Shown: positions 55,568 to 64,000 of the stretch, one piece after another
How the letters are laid out: each line of letters starts with the position of its first letter
Position numbering within the stretch: position 1 is the stretch's first letter
Position numbers and translations under genes: made by a program
NCBI RefSeq assembly: GCF_000013365.1
Contig: NC_007778.1
Location: forward strand, 62,001-126,000
From: Rhodopseudomonas palustris HaA2
GTDB lineage: Bacteria > Pseudomonadota > Alphaproteobacteria > Rhizobiales > Xanthobacteraceae
Direction of reading: 5' to 3'
DNA length: 64,000 nucleotides
Notes under the pieces: model-generated
What the model was told of the DNA's origin: nothing
What the model saw: the letters and a program-made list of their open reading frames with translations, nothing else
Databases searched by the model: none

Positions 55568-57049
55568 ATGCGCCGGCTGCTGAGATGGATCCGCAATATC
55601 GTGGTGGTCGCGGTGATCGCGATCGCCGGCCTGGCCGTAGCGCTGACCTACAATACGTTTCGTCAGCCCTCGCGGCAGATCGACGTCGCTGCCGTTGCGC
55701 CGGTGGCGGTGGACGAGGACGGCGCCGCGCGGCGGCTCGCCGAAGCGATCCGCTTCCCGACCATCTCCAACTTCCTCAACCCGGAGCAGGACGCCGAGGC
55801 GCTGCGCGGCCTGCAGGCGCATATCGTGGCGAGCTTCCCGGCGTTTCATGCCGCCGCGACCCGCGAAGTCGTCAACGGCAAGAGCCTGCTCTACACGTGG
55901 CAGGGCACCGACCCCCAGGCCCGGCCGATCGCGCTGCTGGCCCATCAGGACGTGGTGCCGATCGCGCCGAAGACCGAACAGGACTGGCAGCACAAGCCAT
56001 TCGATGGCGTGATCGCCGACGGCTTCGTCTGGGGCCGCGGCTCGTGGGACGACAAGGGCAATCTCTACGCCATGCTGGAAGCCGTCGAGGCGATGGCGAA
56101 GCAGGGCTTCCGGCCGAAACGCACGATCTATTTCGCCTTCGGCCACGACGAAGAAGTCTCCGGCCTGCGCGGCGCCAGGCAGATCGCCGACCTGCTCGCC
56201 GCGCGAAAAGTCCGGCTCGACTTCGTGCTCGACGAGGGCCTGCTGATCACCGACGGCATCATGAAGGGCCTCGACCGGCCGGCAGCGCTGATCGGCGTCT
56301 CGGAAAAGGGCTACGCCACGCTGGTGCTGACCGCACGCGGCACGCCAGGCCATTCCTCGATGCCGCCGCGCGACACCGCGATCGGAATGCTCGCGGCGGC
56401 GCTGACGCATCTCGAAGACAACCGCCTGCCGATGCGGGTGCGCGGCTCGGTCGCCGACATGTTCGACACGCTGGCGCCGGAAATGCGCGGCTTCAATCGC
56501 GTCGTGCTGTCGAACCTGTGGCTGTTCAAGCCGCTGTTGCTACGCGAATTCGCCAAGAGCGGCACCACCGAGGCGATGGTCCGCACCACCACCGCGCTGA
56601 CCGTGTTCAACGCCGGCGACAAGGACAACGTGCTGCCCGGCATTGCGGAGGCCAGCGTCAATTTCCGGCTGCTGCCGGGCGACACCCAGGCCGGCATCAC
56701 CGACCATGTCCGCAAGACCGTCGCCAACGACCGGATCGCGATCGCCGGATCGGAGGGCAATTTCGATCCGCCGCCGGTGACCGGCACCGCGAGCGCTTCC
56801 TACGAGGCCCTCAACCGCACCATCCGCGAAATCTTTCCGGACGTGGTTGTGGCGCCCGGCCTGATGATCGCCGCCACCGACTCGCGGCACTATGCCGGCG
56901 TCGCCGACAATATCTTCCGGTTCTCGCCGGTCCGCGCCACGTCCGAGGACCTCAAGCGCTTCCACGGCACCAACGAGCGCATCAGCATCGCCAACTACGC
57001 CGACATGATCCGGTTCTATGTGCGGCTGATCCAGAACACCGCCGGCTGA
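55568..57049 (+). CDS. M20-family carboxypeptidase, membrane-anchored
   Basis: 493 residues. An N-terminal membrane segment (IVVVAVIAIAGLAVALTY) is followed by an M20 dimetal peptidase resembling yeast Gly-X carboxypeptidase Cps1 and human PM20D1. Metal ligands and catalytic acids lie in PIALLAHQDVVP, GRGSWDDKGNLYAMLEAVEA and FAFGHDEEVSGLRGA. The C-terminal AATDSRHYAGVADNIFRFSP supplies another metal-binding His. ATG 55568 is chosen since the signal anchor starts there. It sits 35 bp after ppa, so cotranscription is possible. Confidence 0.88.
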   Translation: MRRLLRWIRNIVVVAVIAIAGLAVALTYNTFRQPSRQIDVAAVAPVAVDEDGAARRLAEAIRFPTISNFLNPEQDAEALRGLQAHIVASFPAFHAAATREVVNGKSLLYTWQGTDPQARPIALLAHQDVVPIAPKTEQDWQHKPFDGVIADGFVWGRGSWDDKGNLYAMLEAVEAMAKQGFRPKRTIYFAFGHDEEVSGLRGARQIADLLAARKVRLDFVLDEGLLITDGIMKGLDRPAALIGVSEKGYATLVLTARGTPGHSSMPPRDTAIGMLAAALTHLEDNRLPMRVRGSVADMFDTLAPEMRGFNRVVLSNLWLFKPLLLREFAKSGTTEAMVRTTTALTVFNAGDKDNVLPGIAEASVNFRLLPGDTQAGITDHVRKTVANDRIAIAGSEGNFDPPPVTGTASASYEALNRTIREIFPDVVVAPGLMIAATDSRHYAGVADNIFRFSPVRATSEDLKRFHGTNERISIANYADMIRFYVRLIQNTAG

Positions 57050-57088
57050 GGCGGTCTGGTTCCCGCAGAAACCTCTCGACGAATACGC

Positions 57089-57211
57089 CGTCATCCTGAG
57101 GTGTCGCCGCAAAGCGGCGGCCTCGAAGGATGGGGCACGCGTACCGGCAGCTGGCACTCGTGTCCGCATGCTTCGAGGCGCGCCGAAGCCGGCGCGCACC
57201 TCAGCATGACG
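57089..57211. repeat. Palindromic repeat, CGTCATCCTGAGG type, copy 4
   Basis: CGTCATCCTGAGGTGTCGCC faces CGCGCACCTCAGCATGACG, with CGGCCTCGAAGGATG facing GCATGCTTCGAGGCGC inside. It lies between the convergent M20 peptidase and folD genes. Confidence 0.88.
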
Positions 57212-57223
57212 ACGCTGGATGGG

Positions 57224-58111
57224 TTAGACGGCCGGCTTCGGCAAGCCGTGAATCGCGCTGGCGGCGCGGACGGTGTTGACCAGGAGGCACGCCACCGTCA
57301 TCAGGCCGACGCCGCCCGGCACCGGGGTGATGGCGCCGGCGATGTCCTTGGCTTCGGCAAAGGCGACGTCACCAACGAGCTTGTCCTTGCCGCCGTCCGG
57401 CGACGGCGTGCGGTTGATGCCGACATCGATCACGGTCGCGCCCGGCTTGATCCAGTCGCCTTTCACCATCTCGGGCCTGCCGACCGCGGCGAACACGAGA
57501 TCGGCCTGCCGGCACAGCGCCGGCAGATCGCGCGAGCGCGAATGCGCGATCGTCACGGTGGCGTTCTCGTTGAGCAGCAATTGCACCAGCGGCTTGCCGA
57601 CCAGATTGGAGCGGCCGATCACGATGGCATTCATGCCTTCCAGCGAGGCATGCACCTGCTTGGCCATGATGATGCAGCCGAGCGGCGTGCACGGCGTCAG
57701 CGCGAACAGCCCGGAGGCCAGCCGGCCGGCATTGACCGGATTGAGGCCGTCGACGTCCTTGGCAGGATCGATCGCATCGATCACCGCATTGCTGTCCAGC
57801 CCCTTCGGCAACGGCAACTGCACCAGGATTCCGTGCACCGCCGGATCGGCATTGAGCTGGCCGATCAGCGCCAGCAGCTCGGCCTGCGGCACATCGGCCG
57901 GCAGCCGGTGCTCGAACGAGGCCATGCCGGCCTCCTGGGTCTGCTTGTGCTTGCTGCGGACATAGACCTCGGAGGCCGGATCGCTGCCGACCAGCACCAC
58001 CGCGAGCCCCGGCGTGATGCCGTGATCGGCCTTGATTCGCGTCACCTCCGCGGCCACCCGCGCGCGCAGCTCGGCCGAGATGATTTTTCCGTCGATGATC
58101 GTGGCAGTCAT
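57224..58111 (-). CDS. folD: Methylenetetrahydrofolate dehydrogenase/cyclohydrolase
   Basis: 295-residue bifunctional enzyme that interconverts methylene-, methenyl- and formyl-tetrahydrofolate. The signatures [35 protein letters not shown] and [18 protein letters not shown] are present, with [17 protein letters not shown] for the NADP site. ATG 58111 follows GAGGGGAC. An intrinsic terminator of the upstream DUF167 gene lies just before the promoter. Confidence 0.97.
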   Translation of the reverse strand: MTATIIDGKIISAELRARVAAEVTRIKADHGITPGLAVVLVGSDPASEVYVRSKHKQTQEAGMASFEHRLPADVPQAELLALIGQLNADPAVHGILVQLPLPKGLDSNAVIDAIDPAKDVDGLNPVNAGRLASGLFALTPCTPLGCIIMAKQVHASLEGMNAIVIGRSNLVGKPLVQLLLNENATVTIAHSRSRDLPALCRQADLVFAAVGRPEMVKGDWIKPGATVIDVGINRTPSPDGGKDKLVGDVAFAEAKDIAGAITPVPGGVGLMTVACLLVNTVRAASAIHGLPKPAV

Positions 58112-58146
58112 GTCGTCCCCTCGCCTGGGATGATGCGTGCGCATCG

Positions 58147-58177
58147 CAAAACAAAAAGCCTCTCCGGACGGAGAGGC
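58147..58177 (-). terminator. Rho-independent terminator after the DUF167 gene
   Basis: On the minus strand GCCTCTCC, loop GTCC and GGAGAGGC form a perfect 8-bp stem, followed by TTTTTGTTTTG. It is 32 bp after the stop of the DUF167 gene and separates it from folD. Confidence 0.9.
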
Positions 58178-58209
58178 GATCGGAGCAGCCCTCGGGGCCT
58201 CCCTGTTCG

Positions 58210-58536
58210 TTACCCGGCCGGCTTCGCCGCCGTGAGCTGACGAAGCGTCTCGCCGAGGCTCTTGGGATCGCCGTCGATGGCTATCTGCTTCTGCCGCGAC
58301 GTCGCCCCCGATAACAGCCGGACGTTGCGTTTCGGCACGCCGAGCGCCTTGGCCAACAGCTCGATCACCGCCCGGTTGGCCTCGCCGCCATCGGCGATGG
58401 CGCGAACCCGCAGCTTCACCACGGGCCGGCCGTCCGACAACGTTTCCAGCCCATCAATCTCGTCGCGATCGCCGCGTGGCGTGACCCGCACCGCGACGGC
58501 GACACCCTGGGCAGAATACCGCCAGGCCTCGGCCAT
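58210..58536 (-). CDS. DUF167 (YggU) family protein
   Basis: 108 residues of the YggU/DUF167 family. Core motifs [16 protein letters not shown] and [20 protein letters not shown], followed by [18 protein letters not shown]. It follows yggT by 28 bp, the usual pairing (yggT-yggU) in bacteria. Function unknown. Confidence 0.92.
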   Translation of the reverse strand: MAEAWRYSAQGVAVAVRVTPRGDRDEIDGLETLSDGRPVVKLRVRAIADGGEANRAVIELLAKALGVPKRNVRLLSGATSRQKQIAIDGDPKSLGETLRQLTAAKPAG

Positions 58537-58564
58537 GGAAACTCCGGGTCTGGCGATCTGTGGC

Positions 58565-58855
58565 TCAGAACACCGACGGGTAGATGTAATAGGTGATCAC
58601 CCGCTGCAGGAACATGATCAGCAGGATCAGGATGATCGGAGAAATATCCAGCCCGCCGAGCGACGGCAGCATCCGGCGGATCGGGCCCAGCAGCGGCTCG
58701 GTGATCCGGTACAGGAATTCCGACACTGCGGAGACGAACTGGTTGCGCGTGTTCACGACGTTGAAGGCGATCAGCCAGGACAGGATCGCCGAGGCGATCA
58801 ACAGCCAGATGTACAGATCGAGAATGATGAGAACGATGTCGAGAATGGCGCGCAT
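58565..58855 (-). CDS. YggT family membrane protein
   Basis: 96 residues with two membrane helices (AILDIVLIILDLYIWLLIAS and ISPIILILLIMFLQRVITYY) around the conserved FLYRITEPLLGPIRRMLPSL segment that names the family. YggT helps osmotic-shock tolerance in E. coli. ATG 58855 is chosen from homology. It is upstream of the DUF167 gene. Confidence 0.93.
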   Translation of the reverse strand: MRAILDIVLIILDLYIWLLIASAILSWLIAFNVVNTRNQFVSAVSEFLYRITEPLLGPIRRMLPSLGGLDISPIILILLIMFLQRVITYYIYPSVF

Positions 58856-59050
58856 GGCGGTGGAAATCTCGCGGGTTCGAACGCGGAAGGGCTGGCCCGT
58901 AAATATCGGTTCGGGCCCGTGCAAACAAGGGAACTCCCGGCAAATAAAGCCCGATGCCGTCGGCGCGGCACGTCCTTGACTTGGCCGGATCAGGCACTGT
59001 AAATGGCGGCGTTCGCTGACCGGCGCATGACAATGCCTGCCGGCCGCGGA

Positions 59051-59125
<75 letters not shown>

Positions 59126-59126
<1 letters not shown>

Positions 59127-59180
59127 CGCTTCGCCTGCGGCTTCGCGTGGCGCAGCCACGTCAAGCCGCAGGCGAAGCGT
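59126..59180. repeat. Perfect 18-bp hairpin directly after tRNA-Ala
   Basis: ACGCTTCGCCTGCGGCTT (59126-59143) is the exact complement of AAGCCGCAGGCGAAGCGT (59163-59180), with a 19-nt loop that contains its own GTGGC/GCCAC stem. It starts at the last A of the CCA. It may end the tRNA transcript or guide processing; no U-tract follows. Confidence 0.85.
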
Positions 59181-59301
59181 GTCCGGCGTAGCCCGAAGGG
59201 CGAAGACGGACAGCCCGCAGACCGGCCACCGCGACGCGACACAATCCCAGCATCAGTACCTTCGATAAACTGCTTCGCGAGGCGACAAGATCGCCCAAAT
59301 C

Positions 59302-59392
59302 CGTCATGGCCGGGCTTGTCCCGGCCATCCACGTCTTGTTCGAGGCGACCGCCGCAAGGCGTGGATGCCCGGCAACAAGGCCGGGCATGACG
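59302..59392. repeat. Palindromic repeat, CGTCATGGCCGGG type
   Basis: CGTCATGGCCGGGCTTGTCC with GGCCATCCACGTCTT is mirrored by AAGGCGTGGATGCCCGGC and AACAAGGCCGGGCATGACG. It lies between the tRNA and the crotonase stop codon. Intervening 59181-59301 holds no gene. Confidence 0.88.
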
Positions 59393-59411
59393 CGTGGTAG
59401 CCGTATCGCCC

Positions 59412-60239
59412 TCACACGCTGCGGAACTGCGGCGGGCGCTTCTCGACGAAGCTGGCGACGCCTTCCTTGAAATCGTCGCTGCCGAGCGAGACGACCATCT
59501 CGCGATTGGCCTCGATGGTCGCCTCGGCGAGCGTCTGGAACGGCACCTCGTAGAGCTGCCGCTTGATCACCCGCATCGACGCCGGCGAAACATTGTCGGC
59601 GAGATCGCGGGCGTAGGCGTAGGTCTGCTCGCGGAGCTGCTCGGACGGAACCAGCCGGTTGACGAGACCAATCCGCAGCGCCTCCTCGGCCGAGACCCGC
59701 CGCGCCGACAGCAACAGGTCGAGCGCATTGGCGTGGCCGACGATCCGCGGCAGCATCCAGGAAATGCCGTGCTCGGCGATCAGCCCGCGCCGCGCGAACG
59801 CGGTGGTGAACACCGCGCTGTCGGCGGCAAAGCGGACGTCGCAATACAGCGCGTGCACCAGCCCGATTCCGGCGGTGGCGCCGTTCAGCATGCCGATGAT
59901 CGGCTTGGGAATCGCCGGATAGAACGCGTAGCGGGTTTGCCAGTCGGCCCGGCGGTTCATGTCGAACGGCGGCAGGCTCGAGGCGCGGCGGACATCGGAC
60001 GGATCGATGGTCTGCAGCACCTGCATGTCGGCGCCGGCGCAGAAGCCGCGGCCGGCGCCGGTCAGCACGATGACGCGGACCTCGGCGTCTTCTGCGGCTG
60101 TTTCCATCGCCTCGCGCACCTCGCGCTCCATCACCGGCGTCCACGCATTCATCCGGTCCGGCCGGTTCAGCGTGATCGTCGCGATCCTGTCGGCGACCTC
60201 ATAGAGGATGTCCTGATAGAGGATGTCCCGGGTGCTCAT
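59412..60239 (-). CDS. Enoyl-CoA hydratase/isomerase family protein
   Basis: 275-residue crotonase. The oxyanion-hole segments are LTGAGRGFCAGADMQVLQ and NGATAGIGLVHALYCDVRFA, and the acidic residue lies in RRGLIAEHGISWMLPRIVG. The N-terminus contains the tandem duplication DILYQDILY. The reaction is probably hydration or isomerisation of an acyl-CoA, but the chain length is unknown. It is monocistronic between repeats and a glutamine amidotransferase gene. Confidence 0.88.
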   Translation of the reverse strand: MSTRDILYQDILYEVADRIATITLNRPDRMNAWTPVMEREVREAMETAAEDAEVRVIVLTGAGRGFCAGADMQVLQTIDPSDVRRASSLPPFDMNRRADWQTRYAFYPAIPKPIIGMLNGATAGIGLVHALYCDVRFAADSAVFTTAFARRGLIAEHGISWMLPRIVGHANALDLLLSARRVSAEEALRIGLVNRLVPSEQLREQTYAYARDLADNVSPASMRVIKRQLYEVPFQTLAEATIEANREMVVSLGSDDFKEGVASFVEKRPPQFRSV

Positions 60240-60377
60240 CGGCGTGTCTCCCTTTTTTGCTTTTTGTTACGCCCTTCCCGGGCATTCTCGCTGCGGCAGT
60301 GCGCTTCCGCGCCGCCTGCGCCGCAGAGTAGCAAGCGCATCCGGTGGATGGAAACCAGTCCGTGAATCGCGGGGACG

Positions 60378-61181
60378 TTATTCGGCCGCTTCGCGCAGCG
60401 GCAGCGCCGGCAATGCGGCCGGCATTCGCGTCAGCCAGTGATCGAGGAAGTCCGCCAGCCAGGCGCGTTCGGCCGCGTCGTGCAGCGCGCGGTCGGCGAA
60501 GTGATCGCGGCGCGGCCGGGCGCCCGGCAGCTCCAGTCGCTCATGGCCCCGGGTGGTCCAGCGATGCAGCATCGCGCAGGTGACATCGGGGTGGAACTGC
60601 AACCCGTAAGCACTGCCGGCGCGGATCGCCTGCACCGGGAAGTCGCCGCCCTCGGCCAACAACTCGGCGCCGGTCGGCAGAGCGAAGCCCTCGCAGTGCC
60701 AGTGATACACCTGCCGCGGCCATTGCGCGCACATCGCCAGACCGGCCGCGGTCGGGCGAATGTCGTAATAGCCGATCTCGGCGCGGCCCTCCGGATGCGG
60801 CGAAACGCGGGCGCCGAGCTGCGCCGCCAGCATCTGCGCGCCGAGGCAGATTCCGAGAAACGGCCGCCTCTCCCGCAGCGGCACGGCGATCCAGTCGATC
60901 TCGCGGCGGATATAGTCGTCGGGATCATTGGCGCTCATCGGGCCGCCGAACACCACCACGCCGGCGTGGCCATCGAGCGTCTCCGGAAGGGCGGCGCCGA
61001 ATCGCGGCCGGCGGATATCGAGCGGATGGCCCAAAGCGCGCAGCGCGTTGCCGACCCGGCCGGGCGTCGAGGTCTCCTGATGCAGGATCATCAGCACCGG
61101 CCGCGTGTCCGCCGCCTGGCCGGCGGGCTGCAGCGCGGGCGAGGCCACCCGGGAAAAATCGTCAATCGGTCGCAGGAGCAT
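60378..61181 (-). CDS. Class I glutamine amidotransferase-like protein
   Basis: 267 residues. The nucleophile elbow is PFLGICLGAQMLAAQLGA, and the catalytic His lies in YGLQFHPDVT. The third residue of the usual Cys-His-Glu triad is Asp (HPD rather than HPE). It resembles GuaA-like stand-alone amidotransferases such as YfeJ/gamma-glutamyl hydrolases of unknown substrate. ATG 61181 is kept; an unstructured 25-residue leader precedes the fold at PVLMILHQETSTPG. No synthetase partner is adjacent. Confidence 0.82.
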   Translation of the reverse strand: MLLRPIDDFSRVASPALQPAGQAADTRPVLMILHQETSTPGRVGNALRALGHPLDIRRPRFGAALPETLDGHAGVVVFGGPMSANDPDDYIRREIDWIAVPLRERRPFLGICLGAQMLAAQLGARVSPHPEGRAEIGYYDIRPTAAGLAMCAQWPRQVYHWHCEGFALPTGAELLAEGGDFPVQAIRAGSAYGLQFHPDVTCAMLHRWTTRGHERLELPGARPRRDHFADRALHDAAERAWLADFLDHWLTRMPAALPALPLREAAE

Positions 61182-61313
61182 GGCGTCTCGGAGCTGGCGA
61201 ATCGATCAGGATCGTCGCACCGTCGTGCAATTGCCTCGACGGATTGAGTTTTCTCAGTCGCCAGCTACTAAAGCAAGCTCCGGGCCAAATGATGGCCGTG
61301 CGCGGCGGGCGCT

Positions 61314-62093
61314 TCAGCGCTGCCGCTGCTGATAGCCGCCGACCGCGGCCAGAATGAAGCCGCGCGGGAAGAATCGCAGCAGGAACGGCACGATCTTGAC
61401 GCCGAGGCCCGGCAACACCAGCCGCCTGTTGTTCATCAGCCCCTGATAACCTTGGCGGGCGACCTCGGCGGGCGAGACGTTGAGCACCGCCGAATCGAAG
61501 CCGGGCTCGAAGCCCGCGCGCGACTGGAATTCGGTCGACACCGGCCCAGGACAGATCGCCGTGACCCTGACGCCCTTCTTGCCCAGTTCCTGATGCAGCG
61601 CCTCGCTCAGCGACAGCACATAGGCCTTGGAGGCATAGTACACCGCCATGCCGGGCCCCGGCAGGAAGCTGGCGATCGACGCGACGTTGAGGATGCCGCC
61701 GCGCAGTTTCGCGACGCTGTCGGCGAAGCGCAGCGACAGGTCGGTCAGCGCGCGGATATTGACGTCGATGATGCCGAGCTGATCCTCGCGGTCGATCTCC
61801 GCGGCGCGGCCGAACAGGCCATAGCCGGCATTGTTGACGAGGTACTCGACCTCGACCCCGGCCGCAGTCAGCCGGGCCACGATCTCGTCGACCGCCTCGG
61901 GCTTCGCCAGATCGCAGACGATGATGATCGGTTCCTTGCCGCCCTTGGCCGTGATTTCCGCAGCCAGCGCCTCGAGCCGGTCGGCGCGTCGCGCCACCAA
62001 GGCCACTCTGTGAGCATTTGCCGCGAAAATGCGCGCCAGCTCCGTGCCGATGCCAGCCGATGCCCCCGTTATCAACGTCACGCGTTCAGTCAC
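61314..62093 (-). CDS. Short-chain dehydrogenase/reductase
   Basis: 259-residue classical SDR. The NAD(P) site is LITGASAGIGTELARIFA, NNAGYG gives the second motif, and the catalytic tetrad is in NVASIASFLPGPGMAVYYAS with Y-x-x-x-K (YYASKAY). The C-terminus is hydrophobic (KIVPFLLRFFPRGFILAAV), suggesting membrane contact. Start GTG 62093 (VTERVTLITG) is chosen; upstream codons in frame are not homologous. Substrate unknown. Confidence 0.86.
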   Translation of the reverse strand: MTERVTLITGASAGIGTELARIFAANAHRVALVARRADRLEALAAEITAKGGKEPIIIVCDLAKPEAVDEIVARLTAAGVEVEYLVNNAGYGLFGRAAEIDREDQLGIIDVNIRALTDLSLRFADSVAKLRGGILNVASIASFLPGPGMAVYYASKAYVLSLSEALHQELGKKGVRVTAICPGPVSTEFQSRAGFEPGFDSAVLNVSPAEVARQGYQGLMNNRRLVLPGLGVKIVPFLLRFFPRGFILAAVGGYQQRQR

Positions 62094-62355
62094 GATGAGA
62101 GACTCATGAATTGAAAGACTTGAATCGAGAGGCCGGATGGCCCGCGGATCATCACTAGGCCTTATGCAAGATGCAAGCAGCGTGCAAGGCCATTGGCGGC
62201 TCCGGTTCCGACCGCGCAACGGCCGCCGCCAAGCGCTTCATAAAACAGACGCATCCCAGTCACGCCGCAGCTGCCGCCGCGTGAGGTGTCCCGATCGGAC
62301 ATGCGGTCGGCGGTCTCCGTTCGATGTCCCGCACCTCTCGCCAGAGCTTCGCAGG

Positions 62356-62835
62356 TTAGTTCGCGGGGTCGGTTTCCGATTGCTGTGCGGCGACCTGGCG
62401 CTTGAGATTGATACGGTCGCGCGACGACACCGCGAGCAGGTCGGCCGCGCGCCACACCACGTTCTCCTCGAACTCGGTGACCTGGCCGTCGGCGAACACC
62501 AGCTCCCACATCATCTCGATGATCCGCAGCCGGCCCTGCTCGTTGACCGAGCGCATGATGACGCTGGTGAAATTATACAGATCGACCGCCTCTCCCTCGA
62601 CCAGCGTCGCCGAGGCGATCAGCCGGCTCGCGGTCGCCGCATCGAGCTCGAAGCGGGTCTCCAGCAGATCCTGCAATTTGCGGCGTTCGACCTCGGAGGG
62701 ATCGCCGTCGAGCGAGATGACGTGAATCAGCAACGCCGTGGCGGCCAGCCGGTAGCCGCCGTCGTCGAGGGTGAGTTCGTCCGGCGCGGTCGGCGCGACG
62801 ACGTCGGAAATGAATTGGCGCAGTTTATCCAGCAT
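62356..62835 (-). CDS. TerB-like tellurite-resistance family protein
   Basis: 159 residues with the TerB/DjlA-like helical fold. AATALLIHVISLDGDPSEVE and MMWELVFADGQVTEFEENVV each carry the D-G acidic motif. LDKLRQFISDVVAP begins the protein at ATG 62835. The family binds metals, but tellurite resistance is not implied. It is encoded next to the cyclase gene. Function unknown. Confidence 0.85.
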   Translation of the reverse strand: MLDKLRQFISDVVAPTAPDELTLDDGGYRLAATALLIHVISLDGDPSEVERRKLQDLLETRFELDAATASRLIASATLVEGEAVDLYNFTSVIMRSVNEQGRLRIIEMMWELVFADGQVTEFEENVVWRAADLLAVSSRDRINLKRQVAAQQSETDPAN

Positions 62836-62957
62836 CGGCGTTCGGACTCTCGCGAAGGGGGCGAACTCAGGCTCGCTTGATGAGGCGAAATCGTAACGTT
62901 GGCAATCCGGCCGGGTTCCGGCGGGCTTCATGACGGTTCGGCAATGTCGCCAATGCG

Positions 62958-64000
62958 TTAAGGAATTTCATAGACCAGCACCTTGTCGGCAATGCCGCGC
63001 AGCGCGGCGTGCTTTTCGATCGGCGCGATCGCCTCGCGATCGAGCATCGCGGTGACCGCCGGCGTATCGATTACCGCCCCGGTGAGATGAATCGCCTGGG
63101 TGGTGGCGAGGCCGAGAACGCGCGCCGCGATGTTGACGGTCTGGCCGAAATAATCCTGCCGCTCGTTCAGCATCACCGCAAGGCACGGGCCTTCGTGAAT
63201 GCCGATCTTCACCACCAGATCCCGGGTGCCGCGTTCCTCGTTGAGCGCATCCATCGCCTCGCGCATCCGCAGCGCGGCGGCGAGCGCGTCCTCGGGGCGG
63301 TTGAAGGTCGCCATCACCGCGTCGCCGATGGTCTTCACCACCGCGCCCTTTTCGGCGGCGATGATCTCGAGCAGCGCGCGGAAATGCGCCCGCACCAGAT
63401 CGAACGCTTTGAGGTCGCCGACGCGCTGATACAGCGCCGTGGAGCCCTTGAGATCGGTGAACAGGAAGGTCAGCGAGGTGATCTTCAGCCGCTGGTCGGG
63501 ACTGAGGTTGTCGGCCTTGAAGACGTCGCGGAAGGTCTGATTGGTCAGCATCCGCTTCGCGGTGAGGATCGGCTTGCGCTTGCCGAGCAGCGTATGCAGC
63601 GCGTCTGCGGCGACCCAGACCGCGGGTATCACCCGCTTGTCCGCATGGTTGGTCAGCGACAGTTTCAGCGGCCCCGGCCGCAGCGACAATGTCGGCGTCA
63701 GCGGGTGCTGGCGCTCGAAGCTCAGCGCCAGCGATTGCACTTCGTCGGTCGGCTCCCCGGCGACGTCGATGAACTGCGCCGAATGCGTCACCGGCTCGAA
63801 GACGATGATGAACTCGCTCGGCAGAGCGATCGACAGCTCGGCGGTCTCGCCGGGCTGCAGCGCCGCGGCGCCCAGCGTGTCCTGATCGGACAGCCGCGCC
63901 AGCACATCCTCGTCGAGCTCGATGCCGGAGCTCCAGAACATCTGCCGGGTGTAGTCCCATAGCGGCAGGCTGTCGGGATCGTGCGCGCCGATCCGGCGGA
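62958..64000 (-). CDS. Adenylate/guanylate cyclase (partial, 5' end outside the window)
   Basis: At least 347 residues; the frame remains open to base 64000, so the N-terminus is cut off. The visible part has an upstream domain (possibly DUF5939-like) with SLRPGPLKLSLTNHADKRVI and AKRMLTNQTFRDVFKADNLS. A class III cyclase domain then starts at LTFLFTDLKGSTALYQRVGD, has KTIGDAVMATFNRPEDALAA and GIHEGPCLAVMLNERQDYFG then QTVNIAARVLG. Metal-binding Asp residues are in FTDLKGS and IGDAVMA. It is 122 bp upstream of the terB-like gene. Confidence 0.88.
   Translation of the reverse strand, partial: RRIGAHDPDSLPLWDYTRQMFWSSGIELDEDVLARLSDQDTLGAAALQPGETAELSIALPSEFIIVFEPVTHSAQFIDVAGEPTDEVQSLALSFERQHPLTPTLSLRPGPLKLSLTNHADKRVIPAVWVAADALHTLLGKRKPILTAKRMLTNQTFRDVFKADNLSPDQRLKITSLTFLFTDLKGSTALYQRVGDLKAFDLVRAHFRALLEIIAAEKGAVVKTIGDAVMATFNRPEDALAAALRMREAMDALNEERGTRDLVVKIGIHEGPCLAVMLNERQDYFGQTVNIAARVLGLATTQAIHLTGAVIDTPAVTAMLDREAIAPIEKHAALRGIADKVLVYEIP

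Overview
The window is a high-GC chromosomal segment (by eye roughly 65-68% G+C) from an alphaproteobacterium of the Nitrobacteraceae/Bradyrhizobium group. Rhodopseudomonas palustris or a close relative fits best. The reasons are the RegS/RegR redox two-component pair, an intracellular polyhydroxybutyrate depolymerase, an IalB-family protein, a DUF4167 gene beside prmC, and many short palindromic intergenic repeats of the kind seen in these genomes. No database search was possible; all names come from motifs, lengths and gene order.

Layout. 1-3.9 kb: regR and regS on the minus strand, divergent from an ABC-2 exporter pair. 4-10.7 kb: PHB depolymerase, a YgjP-type metallopeptidase, infC (with an ATT start), a hydrolase, a cupin, gloB and a methyltransferase. 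10.8-19.3 kb: a minus-strand block of lysC, ptsP, prfA, prmC and a DUF4167 gene. It is interrupted between prfA and prmC by a two-gene, low-GC (about 48%) islet at 12942-14202. 19.4-31.6 kb: a PH-domain membrane protein, ubiG, an MBL-fold protein, two transporters, gamma-glutamyltranspeptidase, purH, a heparinase-like protein and rsmB. 31.7-44.8 kb: an SDHAF4-like protein, a nuclease, alkaline phosphatase, argG, a PAP2 phosphatase, rlmN, an IalB-like protein, a quinone oxidoreductase, a TetR gene divergent from a membrane-fused phytoene-desaturase-like gene, DUF1232 and a pterin dehydratase. 45-50.5 kb: a TAXI-like binding protein, then a cobalamin-riboswitch-controlled TonB receptor and PepSY membrane protein. 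51-64 kb: typA, an amine oxidase, GNAT, ppa, an M20 peptidase, folD, DUF167, yggT, tRNA-Ala(CGC), a crotonase, a glutamine amidotransferase, an SDR, a TerB-like protein and a cyclase that runs off the right edge.

Most genes are core housekeeping. The parts that look accessory or least described are: (1) the two unknown genes inserted between release factor 1 and its methyltransferase, overlapping each other by 29 bp and ending 5 nt before prmC; (2) a B12 riboswitch ahead of a receptor that resembles ferric-siderophore receptors, with a possible Zur-like box further upstream; (3) a promoter-terminator pair upstream of typA that could make a very short RNA; (4) tandem TetR operators between tetR and a fused oxidoreductase; (5) at least seven families of palindromic intergenic repeats, one copy sitting in the regR leader and one supplying the last codons of a gene. 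No insertion sequence, prophage, CRISPR array or rRNA was seen.
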